Assembly: GCF_001458295.1 (NCBI RefSeq)
Contig: NZ_CYUD01000004.1
Location: 1-64,000 of the forward strand
From: Ruegeria denitrificans
GTDB lineage: Bacteria; Pseudomonadota; Alphaproteobacteria; Rhodobacterales; Rhodobacteraceae
Length of the DNA stretch: 64,000 bases
Direction: 5' to 3'
The position numbers and the translations under genes are program-made. Positions 25,858-33,954 of this stretch are shown here, piece by piece. Within the stretch, counting starts at the first letter, position 1, and each line of letters opens with the position of its first letter. The notes under the pieces were generated by a model, which ran no database searches, had not been told where the DNA came from, and saw only the letters and a program-made list of their open reading frames with translations.

Positions 25858-27210
25858 CTACAGGCTCGCTAGTCCTGTATCCAGGGCGGACAGGATCTTG
25901 GCTACGTCATCAGACGTGATGACCAACGGCGGAGACAATATGATGTTGTTTCCAGATACACGGACCATAACGCCATCTTCATAAGTTGCTTTTTGAACCT
26001 GCAGCGGAAGATGTTTGGCAATTGGCGCCTTGGTCGCACGGTCCGAAACCAGCTCGAGCGCGCACATCAGGCCTTCACCCCCTCTCACGTCACCGACTAC
26101 GTTGTATTTGTCGGCCAGTTTTTTTAGACCGGCAAACAATTCATCCCCCCGTGCAGCTGCGTTTTTCCATACCTGTAGGCGGTTGATCTCGGCCAGCGTG
26201 GCCAAGGCTGCGGCCGCGCCAACCGGGTGTCCGGAATAGGTGTAGCCCTGATCGACAGAGGCTCTGCCGGTAGTGTCGCTTTCGAACACCTCCGCAACCG
26301 CGCCAGAGATCATAGCCGCACCGAAAGGGAAATAGCCGTTTGTGATGGCCTTGGCTGTTGTCATGATATCGGGTTGCACTCCCCAATGCCGCGCGCCACT
26401 TTCGCTGCCTGTACGCCCAAAGGCAGTAATGATCTCGTCGGAAATCAGCAGAATTCCGTGCTTCGAGCAGACCTCACGCACCATGGGCATAAAGCTCTTG
26501 TGCGGCGGGATCACTCCGCCCGCGCCCAAGATTGGCTCCATAATAAATGCGGCGACGGTGTTTGCACCCTGGAATGCGATTTCGGCCTCCAGCGCTTTTA
26601 CGCAAAGCTGCGCAAGACGCTCGGGGTCCGTCTCGTCGAACGGGTTGCGATAGGTCCAGGGCGCGGGCACGTGGAAACAGCCCGGCATCATTGGCTCATA
26701 AGCCGCGCGGAACTTTTGATTGCCATTGACCGAAGCAGCCGCGAAGTGGGTGCCGTGATAGCCCTGTTTCAAGCTGATGAACTTGGTACGGCCAGCCTCG
26801 CCTCGAACTTTGTGAAACTGACGTGCAAGTTTCAGCGCGATCTCAACCGAATCCGATCCACCCGAAGTAAAGAATGCACGGGTCAATCCGTCAGCTGCAA
26901 AGAACTGCGCCAGCTCATAAGACAATTCGATCGCCTTGTCGTTGCTGGTGCCGCGAAAGGTTGAATAATAGGGTAGCGCATTCAGCTGATCGGTGATGGC
27001 CTGCTTTACCGGATCACAGGAATAGCCCAGATTGACGTTCCATAAGCCACCCACTGCATCCAGCGCCTTGTGACCATCTACATCAATGATGCTGACCCCT
27101 TCACCTCCGGTCAGAATGGTCGGCGGGTTTTTCTGGCTGTCGGCCGGGTGCGCCATTGGTTGCCAGAAATGTCGGGCGTTGTTTTCCTTCAGAAAGTTGG
27201 AGTCTTTCAT
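25858..27210 (-). CDS. Class III PLP-dependent aminotransferase (omega-amino acid/amine type)
   Basis: A 450-aa class III aminotransferase. The PLP-binding region shows GSDSVEIALKLARQFH, ISLKQGYHGTHFAA, LLISDEIITAFGRTG (Asp) and TTAKAITNGYFPFGA with the Schiff-base Lys. The frame opens at 27249, but the ATG at 27210 (MKDSNFLKENN, GGAG upstream) fits better. The family moves amino groups from terminal amines (beta-alanine, taurine, diamines, aromatic amines) to pyruvate, leaving an aldehyde. It is 35 bp downstream of the IclR gene and divergent from a TTT importer and an aldehyde dehydrogenase that could oxidise that aldehyde. Confidence 0.88.
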   Translation of the reverse strand: MKDSNFLKENNARHFWQPMAHPADSQKNPPTILTGGEGVSIIDVDGHKALDAVGGLWNVNLGYSCDPVKQAITDQLNALPYYSTFRGTSNDKAIELSYELAQFFAADGLTRAFFTSGGSDSVEIALKLARQFHKVRGEAGRTKFISLKQGYHGTHFAAASVNGNQKFRAAYEPMMPGCFHVPAPWTYRNPFDETDPERLAQLCVKALEAEIAFQGANTVAAFIMEPILGAGGVIPPHKSFMPMVREVCSKHGILLISDEIITAFGRTGSESGARHWGVQPDIMTTAKAITNGYFPFGAAMISGAVAEVFESDTTGRASVDQGYTYSGHPVGAAAALATLAEINRLQVWKNAAARGDELFAGLKKLADKYNVVGDVRGGEGLMCALELVSDRATKAPIAKHLPLQVQKATYEDGVMVRVSGNNIILSPPLVITSDDVAKILSALDTGLASL

Positions 27211-27245
27211 GTAGTGTGTCTCCGGAGATTTAGTCCGCCCGTCAA

Positions 27246-28025
27246 TCATGGGTGGAATTCGGTTGGAAAAGTTTCGGGCATCTGGCCGCCAAAGTTTGCG
27301 GTCAGTTCTTTCGAAAGAGTGTGGAGTGAGGTCAAAATCAGCGGCTGCCGCGCGCTGGTTGCACGAATTTCGGGAACGGCAATCGCAATGGTTCCAATCG
27401 CGATCTGATCAATACCGAAGATAGGCGCCGCATATCCGAAGACACCATCTTCATAGCTGCCATTACTATTGGCCCAGCCCGCCTGACCGATTTGTGCAAC
27501 CCGGTCACGGATAATCTCTGGGTCCGTCATTGTTGCCTCGGTAAATCGGGTGAGTGTGTCGGATTCCAAGCGTTCCAGAAGGAAAGCGGGACCGAAGCTC
27601 AGCATGCATAATCCCGAAGCAGTCGCGTTGACCGGAATAATTTCGCTAGGGTCGAGACTTACGCGAACGCTGTGCTGCGTGGTTTCAACCACCAACGCGG
27701 TTTGTAGAGTGTCTTTCTCAAGCAGGGTAAGGTGCAGGCTCTCGCCAACCTCATGCATCGCGGCCTGCATTTTTTGGCGTGCACCATCAAGGCCGGGCTT
27801 GGCAATTTCGCGCAGGGCGGCCAACCGTAGAGCCGCTGGTCCGATGGCATATGATTTCGTCTGCGGATTCTGCTCGATTAGGCCGAACTCTTCCAGTGCT
27901 CGTAAGTGGCGGAGGGCGGTCGCCTTGTTCAAACCAGCCAGGCGCGCAATGTGACTCAGCCCGATTTCCGGCTGAGAGCTTGAAAAGTACTCTAGCATTT
28001 TCAAGGCATTAAGTGCGGTGCCCAT
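27246..28025 (-). CDS. IclR-family transcriptional regulator
   Basis: A 259-aa regulator with an N-terminal winged helix (ISHIARLAGLNKATALRHLRALEEFG at about residues 19-45, described here by its ends) and a C-terminal ligand-binding GAF-like domain (FGYAAPIFG, IAIAVP). IclR proteins control catabolic operons and bind small organic acids. It sits between the aminotransferase (same strand) and the divergent tctC operon, with a perfect inverted repeat at 28100-28116 as probable operator, so it likely controls both. Confidence 0.9.
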   Translation of the reverse strand: MGTALNALKMLEYFSSSQPEIGLSHIARLAGLNKATALRHLRALEEFGLIEQNPQTKSYAIGPAALRLAALREIAKPGLDGARQKMQAAMHEVGESLHLTLLEKDTLQTALVVETTQHSVRVSLDPSEIIPVNATASGLCMLSFGPAFLLERLESDTLTRFTEATMTDPEIIRDRVAQIGQAGWANSNGSYEDGVFGYAAPIFGIDQIAIGTIAIAVPEIRATSARQPLILTSLHTLSKELTANFGGQMPETFPTEFHP

Positions 28026-28099
28026 GTGTTTTGCCTCCTCCCGGTCAGGTTATACTTGACAGAAATAACTTAACAACGCAACATTAATATCGTTAACGA

Positions 28100-28116
28100 G
28101 GTTCATTTATTGAACC
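28100..28116. promoter_or_regulatory. Predicted IclR operator
   Basis: GGTTCA (28100-28105) - 5 bp - TGAACC (28111-28116) is a perfect inverted repeat in the 108-bp gap between iclR and tctC, ending 17 bp before the tctC ATG. A TTGACA box lies at 28056-28061. The location just ahead of tctC suggests repression or control of the island by the adjacent IclR protein. Confidence 0.5.
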
Positions 28117-28133
28117 ACTAACGGGAGGTGTCA

Positions 28134-29063
28134 ATGAGGAAATTTCTAGCAACCGCCGCATTTGTAGCGTCAGCAACCGCTGCACTGGCAGAGTATCCAG
28201 AGAAGCCGGTAACCTTCGTGGTTCCATGGCCTCCGGGCGATCTTGAGGACGTGCTGACGCGAATGATCGCGGACGAATTTCAAGCCATGTACGACGTCCC
28301 GGCCGCGGTCGTGAACAAGCCCGGCGGCGGCGGCGGTCCGTTCCCAGGTGCAGTCGAAGTCGCCACCGCCCCGGCGGACGGATACACCATCGGCTCTTTT
28401 GTCATAGGTGTACCGGTCATTGGACCGGAAATCGGTATCCCTGAACTGAACCCGAACCCGTTTGATCCGATCGGTATTTTTCTGACTTACCCATTTGTAA
28501 TCGCATCCAGCAAGGATGCGCCGTTCTCGAACTGGGAAGAACTGGCGGAACACGGCAAGGAAAACGATTTGGCGCTTGGTCATTTCGGCTCGGTCTTGCC
28601 GCCCACGCAGGTCACCTTTGCTGCTGCTGTAAGCAGCGGATTTGATTTTGCAAGTGAAGCAGCCTTTGACGCGTTGGATTGCAACACGCTGGCATCGGGT
28701 GACGTGGACGTCATCAACACCACGTTGCAACTTGTTCTACCTTGCCTGGACGACGTGAACATTCTGGCGAGCATTGGTGGCGAGCGGATTTCGCTGATCC
28801 CCGATACGCCGACGATCGTCGAGCTCAACCCGGATCTGCCGCTGGCATTGTGGAACGGTCTGTTCGTTCACAAAGATACTCCACCCGAGGCACGCGAAAA
28901 AATCACCGCAGCAGCACAAAAGGCGGTGCAGTCGGACAAGGCCAAGCAGCTTGCTGAGGAAACCGGTGCTTTGATCTACTGGCAGGACCCAGACGCATCC
29001 AATGCTCAGATTGAGCAAGACAAATCCTCTTTCGCTAAGATTGAAGAAATTCTGGGCGAGTAA
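28134..29063 (+). CDS. tctC: TTT-family solute-binding protein
   Basis: A 309-aa periplasmic binding protein of the tripartite tricarboxylate transporter (TctC/Bug) family. The signal peptide covers residues 1-20 (FLATAAFVASATAALA), and YPEKPVTFVVPWPPG is the typical opening. The ATG at 28134 is placed 5 nt after GGGAGG; a GTG at 28128 falls inside that ribosome-binding site and is rejected. Bug proteins bind carboxylic acids and related small ligands. It leads a plus-strand operon through to the sulfatase-like gene. Confidence 0.9.
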   Translation: MRKFLATAAFVASATAALAEYPEKPVTFVVPWPPGDLEDVLTRMIADEFQAMYDVPAAVVNKPGGGGGPFPGAVEVATAPADGYTIGSFVIGVPVIGPEIGIPELNPNPFDPIGIFLTYPFVIASSKDAPFSNWEELAEHGKENDLALGHFGSVLPPTQVTFAAAVSSGFDFASEAAFDALDCNTLASGDVDVINTTLQLVLPCLDDVNILASIGGERISLIPDTPTIVELNPDLPLALWNGLFVHKDTPPEAREKITAAAQKAVQSDKAKQLAEETGALIYWQDPDASNAQIEQDKSSFAKIEEILGE

Positions 29064-29119
29064 GGTCCAGATCGGGCGTGGGGTACAGCCTCACGCCTCT
29101 TTCAGGTTGGGAGGAAACG

Positions 29120-29656
29120 ATGATTGCAAAGACTTTACAGGACATGTTCAAAAGATATCGCCGACCCGGCGATGTCGTTTTCGCCGTACTGTTTCTGGCA
29201 TTCGCGGTGTTTCTGTTGTCCCAGCTGGGTGATCAGACCAAGGTCGTCAAACGAACCAAATGGTTCGCGCAGCCGGGTCTTTGGCCCACAATTGCAATCT
29301 GGTGCATGGTGGTGTTCGGGTTTCTGCATTGGCTTAGCTCGGCCTTGTCAGACCGGATCAGCGGCCGCTGGACCGAGGTCGGGTTCTGGGTTCGGTCGTT
29401 CGAATATGTTGCCTATTTCCTGATCTATGTGCTGGTGGTTCCGCAGTTGGGATATCTGCCCTCAACCATGTTGTTCGCAGTCTTCCTGACCCTTCGTGTA
29501 GGGTTTCGTGGTGCAAATGCTATCGGAATAGCTGCGTTTTTTGGCTTTGTGGTCACCATCGTTTTCCGTGGCTTTCTTCAGGTCAAAATCCCCGCCGGAG
29601 CGGTCTATGAATACCTTCCGGATTCCGTGCGCGCCTTTGCGCTGACCTATCTGTAA
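29120..29656 (+). CDS. tctB: TTT-family small permease subunit
   Basis: A 178-aa protein with four hydrophobic segments (residues about 22-42, 55-75, 95-125 and 135-155), matching TctB. The ATG at 29120 has a GAGGAAA ribosome-binding site; the frame is open from 29078 but that part overlaps untranslated leader. With TctA it forms the membrane part of the importer. Confidence 0.88.
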   Translation: MIAKTLQDMFKRYRRPGDVVFAVLFLAFAVFLLSQLGDQTKVVKRTKWFAQPGLWPTIAIWCMVVFGFLHWLSSALSDRISGRWTEVGFWVRSFEYVAYFLIYVLVVPQLGYLPSTMLFAVFLTLRVGFRGANAIGIAAFFGFVVTIVFRGFLQVKIPAGAVYEYLPDSVRAFALTYL

Positions 29657-29665
29657 GGGGCCACT

Positions 29666-31198
29666 ATGGAAACGCTTCTCTCCGGCATTTCTATCCTGCT
29701 GCAATGGCAGGTAATCGTCGCCCTGCTGATCGGTTCGATCGGCGGCGTCATCATCGGTGCATTGCCCGGCGTGGGTGCGGCGGTGGCCATCGCAATCCTG
29801 TTGCCTGCCACCTTTGCGTTCGAGCCTATCGTAGGACTAACCCTGTTATTGGGTATTTACGGCTCGTCTATGTATGGCGGAGCCATTCCCGCGATTCTGA
29901 TCAACACCCCCGGCACAGCGGTGAACGCGCTGACCACTTATGACGGATATCCCATGACCAAACGGGGGCAGGGCCACCGTGCGCTGTCTCTGGCGTATTC
30001 GGCCTCGTTCTTCGGGGGAGTGTTTGCGATTATCTGTCTGATGGTGTTGTCACCGGTTCTTGCCCTTGTTGCCCCACATTTCGGCAGCCGCGAGATTTTT
30101 CTGGCCGCGCTATTGGGCATCATTCTGGTTGTGCTGGCCCATCGGGGGCAGATTTTTGCCGCTGGTATGCTGGCGGCCTTCGGTATTTTTCTGAATTCGG
30201 TGGGGCTGGAGCCCGTGAAATACACCCGCCGGTTTACCTTTGATCAAAGTTGGCTGGCTTCGGGTATTGATCTCATTGTGGTCGTGCTGGGTCTGTTTGC
30301 GATTAGCCAGGCATTTCTGCTGCTATTGGAAAAGAACCACGCGCCAGGCGACACCCATGTAAGTGGCAATATTTTTGCCGGTCTCAAAGAACTCCTGGGC
30401 GTGAAACGCGTTGCTACCGTGTCCTCAAGTATCGGTGTTTTCATGGGCATGGTGCCGGGTACGGGCGAGTTTACATCGCAATTTTTGTCCTACACCTATG
30501 CTCAAAAAACGTCAAAAAACCCAGAAAAGTTTGGTGATGGCTCACCCGAGGGCCTTGTGGCGTCCGAGGCGGCGAACAACGCCGTTCCAGGCGCTGCGAT
30601 GATTCCTCTGCTGGCTCTGGGTATTCCTGGCGAGGCGCTGACGGCGATGATGCTTTCCGTGTTTTATGTCCACAACGTGATCCCCGGACCCCAGCTGTTC
30701 GAAAACCAGATGGATTTCGTATTGGCCCTGTATATGGCGCTGATCCTGCTTAACGTGATCGTTCTTGTGTTCTTGTTGTTTTCGACGAACCTGCTGCTGA
30801 AGATTATCCAGATCCCGACCCGGTTCCTTGGTGTCATGATCCTGATTTTGGCATTCGTGGGGGTCTATAGCCTGCGCAACTCGATCACAGATTGTGCCAT
30901 TGCTGCCGGGTTCGGGGTTTTTGGGCTGATCCTAAAACGGCTGGACCTGCCGATTGTTCCAATCATTTTGGGCATGGTTCTTGGCGGGATTATGGAAACC
31001 AAGTTGCGCAGCGCAATGGCACGGGTCAAAACGCCGCTCGACTTCATCGACCGGCCCATCGCGGCCATTCTGTTTGGCCTGATCGTTCTGATCCTGATCC
31101 TGCACTGCCGAACGCTGTATTTCGAATTCAAAAACAAACTGCGGCCGGAACCTACGATGCAACCCGTGGATTCCGATAATCCGAACCAGCAAGGATAA
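29666..31198 (+). CDS. tctA: TTT-family large permease subunit
   Basis: A 510-aa membrane protein with about eleven to twelve segments. The TctA signature GALPGVGAAVAIAILLPATF lies near residues 32-51, followed by GIYGSSMYGGAIPAILIN, and GMVPGTGEFTSQFLSY is the second repeat of the same motif. It carries the solute delivered by TctC, driven by an ion gradient. It lies 9 bp after tctB and 7 bp before the aldehyde dehydrogenase. Confidence 0.93.
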   Translation: METLLSGISILLQWQVIVALLIGSIGGVIIGALPGVGAAVAIAILLPATFAFEPIVGLTLLLGIYGSSMYGGAIPAILINTPGTAVNALTTYDGYPMTKRGQGHRALSLAYSASFFGGVFAIICLMVLSPVLALVAPHFGSREIFLAALLGIILVVLAHRGQIFAAGMLAAFGIFLNSVGLEPVKYTRRFTFDQSWLASGIDLIVVVLGLFAISQAFLLLLEKNHAPGDTHVSGNIFAGLKELLGVKRVATVSSSIGVFMGMVPGTGEFTSQFLSYTYAQKTSKNPEKFGDGSPEGLVASEAANNAVPGAAMIPLLALGIPGEALTAMMLSVFYVHNVIPGPQLFENQMDFVLALYMALILLNVIVLVFLLFSTNLLLKIIQIPTRFLGVMILILAFVGVYSLRNSITDCAIAAGFGVFGLILKRLDLPIVPIILGMVLGGIMETKLRSAMARVKTPLDFIDRPIAAILFGLIVLILILHCRTLYFEFKNKLRPEPTMQPVDSDNPNQQG

Positions 31199-31205
31199 GC
31201 GACCT

Positions 31206-32690
31206 ATGGATCAATTTGCCATCGACGCGCTACGTGGTCAGCCCGTACAGGCCCGGAGCCTTCTGATTGACGGGCGTCACGAGGCCGCAGCGGAAGGTGG
31301 GCAACTGGATGTCATTTCTCCAATTGACGGTCAGGTTCTAACTCAAATTGCCGAGGGCACGCCCGAAGATATGGAGCGGGCTATTGCGGCGGCCCGCACG
31401 GCGTTTGAAGACGGACGCTGGTCGCGGGCTGCACCTTCTGTACGCAAGAAGGTGTTGTTGAAACTGGCCGATCTGATTGAAAAACACGCTTTGGAACTGG
31501 CCGTTCTGGGCGTGCGGGACAACGGCACTGAGATCAATATGGCCATGAAGGCCGAGCCGATGTCGGCTGCGGGCACGTTCCGCTATTATGGCGAGGCCAT
31601 TGACAAGATCTATGGTCAGATTGCGCCCACAGCTGAAAATGTGCTGGGTCTTGTGCATCACGCGCCCGTCGGCGTTGTGGGGGCGATTGTGCCGTGGAAC
31701 ATGCCGATGATGATAGGTGCGTGGAAGATCGCGCCGGCGCTGGCTGCGGGTAACTCGGTGGTGTTGAAACCTGCGGAATCGGCCTCGCTATCACTGTTGC
31801 GATTGGCGGAATTGGCGCTTGAGGCAGGTGTGCCGGACGGTGTCCTAAATGTCGTCACAGGCAAAGGCAGCGTGGTTGGTGAAACACTGGCCCTGTCGAT
31901 GGATGTAGACATCATGGTTTTTACCGGCTCGGGTGCGACAGGGCGGCGGCTTCTGGAATATTCCGCGCGCTCGAATTTGAAACGCTGCTACTTGGAGCTT
32001 GGCGGAAAGTCCCCCAACATCGTGTTCAACGACGCCCCCGATCTCGAGCAGGCGGCCAAGGTCTCCGCCGCAGGTATTTTCCGAAATTCAGGTCAGATTT
32101 GCGTCGCGGGATCGCGCTTGCTGGTTCAGGAGGATATTCACGAAGATTTCGTCGCCGAGATCGTTAAACACGCGCAGGCCTTCCGCGTCGGCGATCCGCT
32201 GGATTTGAGCACTCAGATCGGGGCAGTGCACTCATTGCCGGAATTGGAAAGCAATCTGGAATTCGTCGCCCAAGCCGAAGCGGAAGGTGCTGAGCGCCGT
32301 GCCGGCGGTGACCGAATTCTGACGGAAACGGGCGGCTATTATATGGCACCCACTGTAATGAACGGGGTCAAACCGACCGACAATCTGTTCCGCAATGAGG
32401 TCTTTGGTCCGGTTCTGGCCGTGACATCGTTCAGAGACGAAGATGAGGCACTGCGCCTGGCAAATGACAGCGTTTATGGATTGGCCTCGGGCGTGTGGAC
32501 TGCAAACCTGAGCCGTGCGCATCGCATGGTGGCGGGCATCCGCTCTGGCGTCGTTCACGTCAATACCTATGGCGGCGCGGACGGCACAGTGCCTTTGGGC
32601 GGAGTAAAGCAGTCGGGCAACGGCCACGACAAGTCTTTGCACGCAATGGAAAAGTATCTCGATCTGAAAACAGCCTGGATTCAGCTGTAA
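31206..32690 (+). CDS. Aldehyde dehydrogenase family protein
   Basis: A 494-aa NAD(P)-dependent aldehyde dehydrogenase. The Glu is in YLELGGKSPNIVFNDAPDLE, the Cys in NSGQICVAGSRLLVQ, and the Asn in VPWNMPMMIGAWKIAPAL. It is distinct from the two dehydrogenases of the hpa cluster. Its position in the TctCBA operon, opposite an aminotransferase, suggests it oxidises the aldehyde left after transamination of the imported compound. The natural substrate is not visible from motifs. Confidence 0.9.
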   Translation: MDQFAIDALRGQPVQARSLLIDGRHEAAAEGGQLDVISPIDGQVLTQIAEGTPEDMERAIAAARTAFEDGRWSRAAPSVRKKVLLKLADLIEKHALELAVLGVRDNGTEINMAMKAEPMSAAGTFRYYGEAIDKIYGQIAPTAENVLGLVHHAPVGVVGAIVPWNMPMMIGAWKIAPALAAGNSVVLKPAESASLSLLRLAELALEAGVPDGVLNVVTGKGSVVGETLALSMDVDIMVFTGSGATGRRLLEYSARSNLKRCYLELGGKSPNIVFNDAPDLEQAAKVSAAGIFRNSGQICVAGSRLLVQEDIHEDFVAEIVKHAQAFRVGDPLDLSTQIGAVHSLPELESNLEFVAQAEAEGAERRAGGDRILTETGGYYMAPTVMNGVKPTDNLFRNEVFGPVLAVTSFRDEDEALRLANDSVYGLASGVWTANLSRAHRMVAGIRSGVVHVNTYGGADGTVPLGGVKQSGNGHDKSLHAMEKYLDLKTAWIQL

Positions 32691-32718
32691 GACGATAGCC
32701 TGCAAGGAGAAGATTACC

Positions 32719-33954
32719 ATGGGCGAAAAGACTATCTTGCTGATCGGCACCTATGACACCAAAGACCCCGAGATGCGCTACATCGAAGAATGCATCACTG
32801 CGCAGGGTGGCAACGTGCTGACCATGGACGTCTCGGTTCTTGGGGATCCAACCGCGCCCACAGACATTTCCAAACATGATGTGGCCGCGGCCGGTGGTAT
32901 GACCATAGATGAGGTGATCGCGCTCGGTGACGAAAACAAGGCTTTTCGCGTGATGTCGCAGGGCGCAGCAACGCTTGTGGCACAAGTCTACGCCGACGGC
33001 AAATTTGATGGGATGCTCGCGACTGGTGGCACGATGGGCACCGATCTGGCGCTGGATTGTGCACAAGCTTTGCCGATGGGCGTGCCGAAATATATCGTCT
33101 CCACCGTCAGTTTTTCACCGCTGATTCCGCCGCACCGTTTGGCGCCGGATATTCAGATGATCCTGTGGGCGGGCGGGCTTTATGGTATGAACTCGGTTTG
33201 CCGCTCATCGCTAAGTCAGGCCGCAGGCGCTGTTTTAGGCGCAGCCCGCGCAGTTCAACGCCCTCAGCGCGATCGCCCGATGATCGGAATGACTTCGTTG
33301 GGCTCATCCTGCCTGCGTTATATGAAAACTTTGAAACCTGCTTTGGAAGAACGGGGATACGAAGTGGCCGTGTTTCATTCAACGGGCATGGGCGGTATGG
33401 CATTTGAGAAGCTTGCGGGTGAGGGCGCGTTCTGTTGTGTAATGGATTTCTGCATGCAGGAATTTGCCAACATGCTCGCAGGTTCGCTGGTGTCCTCGGG
33501 GCAGGATCGGCTGACAAATGCCGGGCGCGCGGGCGTGCCGCAAATGGTGGCCCCAGGCGCGCTAGATCTTTTGGATTTTGCCGGTTGGCAGGACATTCCC
33601 GACCAATATGCCGACCGTCCGTTCCACGAACATAATCGCCTGATCAAAAGTGCGGTGTTCAATGCAAAAGAGCGGCGCGCCGCTATTCGGGAAATGGCTG
33701 GTCGTCTGAAACAGGCTGCCGGCCCAACCCATTTTTTCCTGCCCACCGGCGGAGTTGAGGAATGGGATCGTGAAGGTCAGGAAGCGCATGACCCGGAAGC
33801 GCTTGCCGAAATGGTTGACGAGGCCCGCAACGTGATGCCTGCGGTTGCATCAACTACTGAAATCGGCGCTCATATCAATGACGACGCCTTCTGCGATGCT
33901 GTACTCAAACAGTTCGATAAATGGATGAATGACGGGGTGGTTAAGGCGACATGA
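32719..33954 (+). CDS. UPF0261/Tm-1-like ATP-binding domain protein
   Basis: A 411-aa protein of the UPF0261 family, the bacterial relatives of the N-terminal part of the tomato Tm-1 resistance protein. Hallmarks are ILLIGTYDTKDPEM at the start, GTGGTMGTDLAL-like TGGTMGTDLALDCAQALPMGVPK (near 95-117), IGMTSLGSSCLRYM and FHSTGMGGMAFEKLAGEG. No enzymatic role is established to my knowledge. Bacterial members often neighbour a TIM-barrel partner, which is absent here. It overlaps the next gene by 4 bp and shares the operon with an aldehyde dehydrogenase and a sulfatase-like hydrolase. Confidence 0.88.
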   Translation: MGEKTILLIGTYDTKDPEMRYIEECITAQGGNVLTMDVSVLGDPTAPTDISKHDVAAAGGMTIDEVIALGDENKAFRVMSQGAATLVAQVYADGKFDGMLATGGTMGTDLALDCAQALPMGVPKYIVSTVSFSPLIPPHRLAPDIQMILWAGGLYGMNSVCRSSLSQAAGAVLGAARAVQRPQRDRPMIGMTSLGSSCLRYMKTLKPALEERGYEVAVFHSTGMGGMAFEKLAGEGAFCCVMDFCMQEFANMLAGSLVSSGQDRLTNAGRAGVPQMVAPGALDLLDFAGWQDIPDQYADRPFHEHNRLIKSAVFNAKERRAAIREMAGRLKQAAGPTHFFLPTGGVEEWDREGQEAHDPEALAEMVDEARNVMPAVASTTEIGAHINDDAFCDAVLKQFDKWMNDGVVKAT

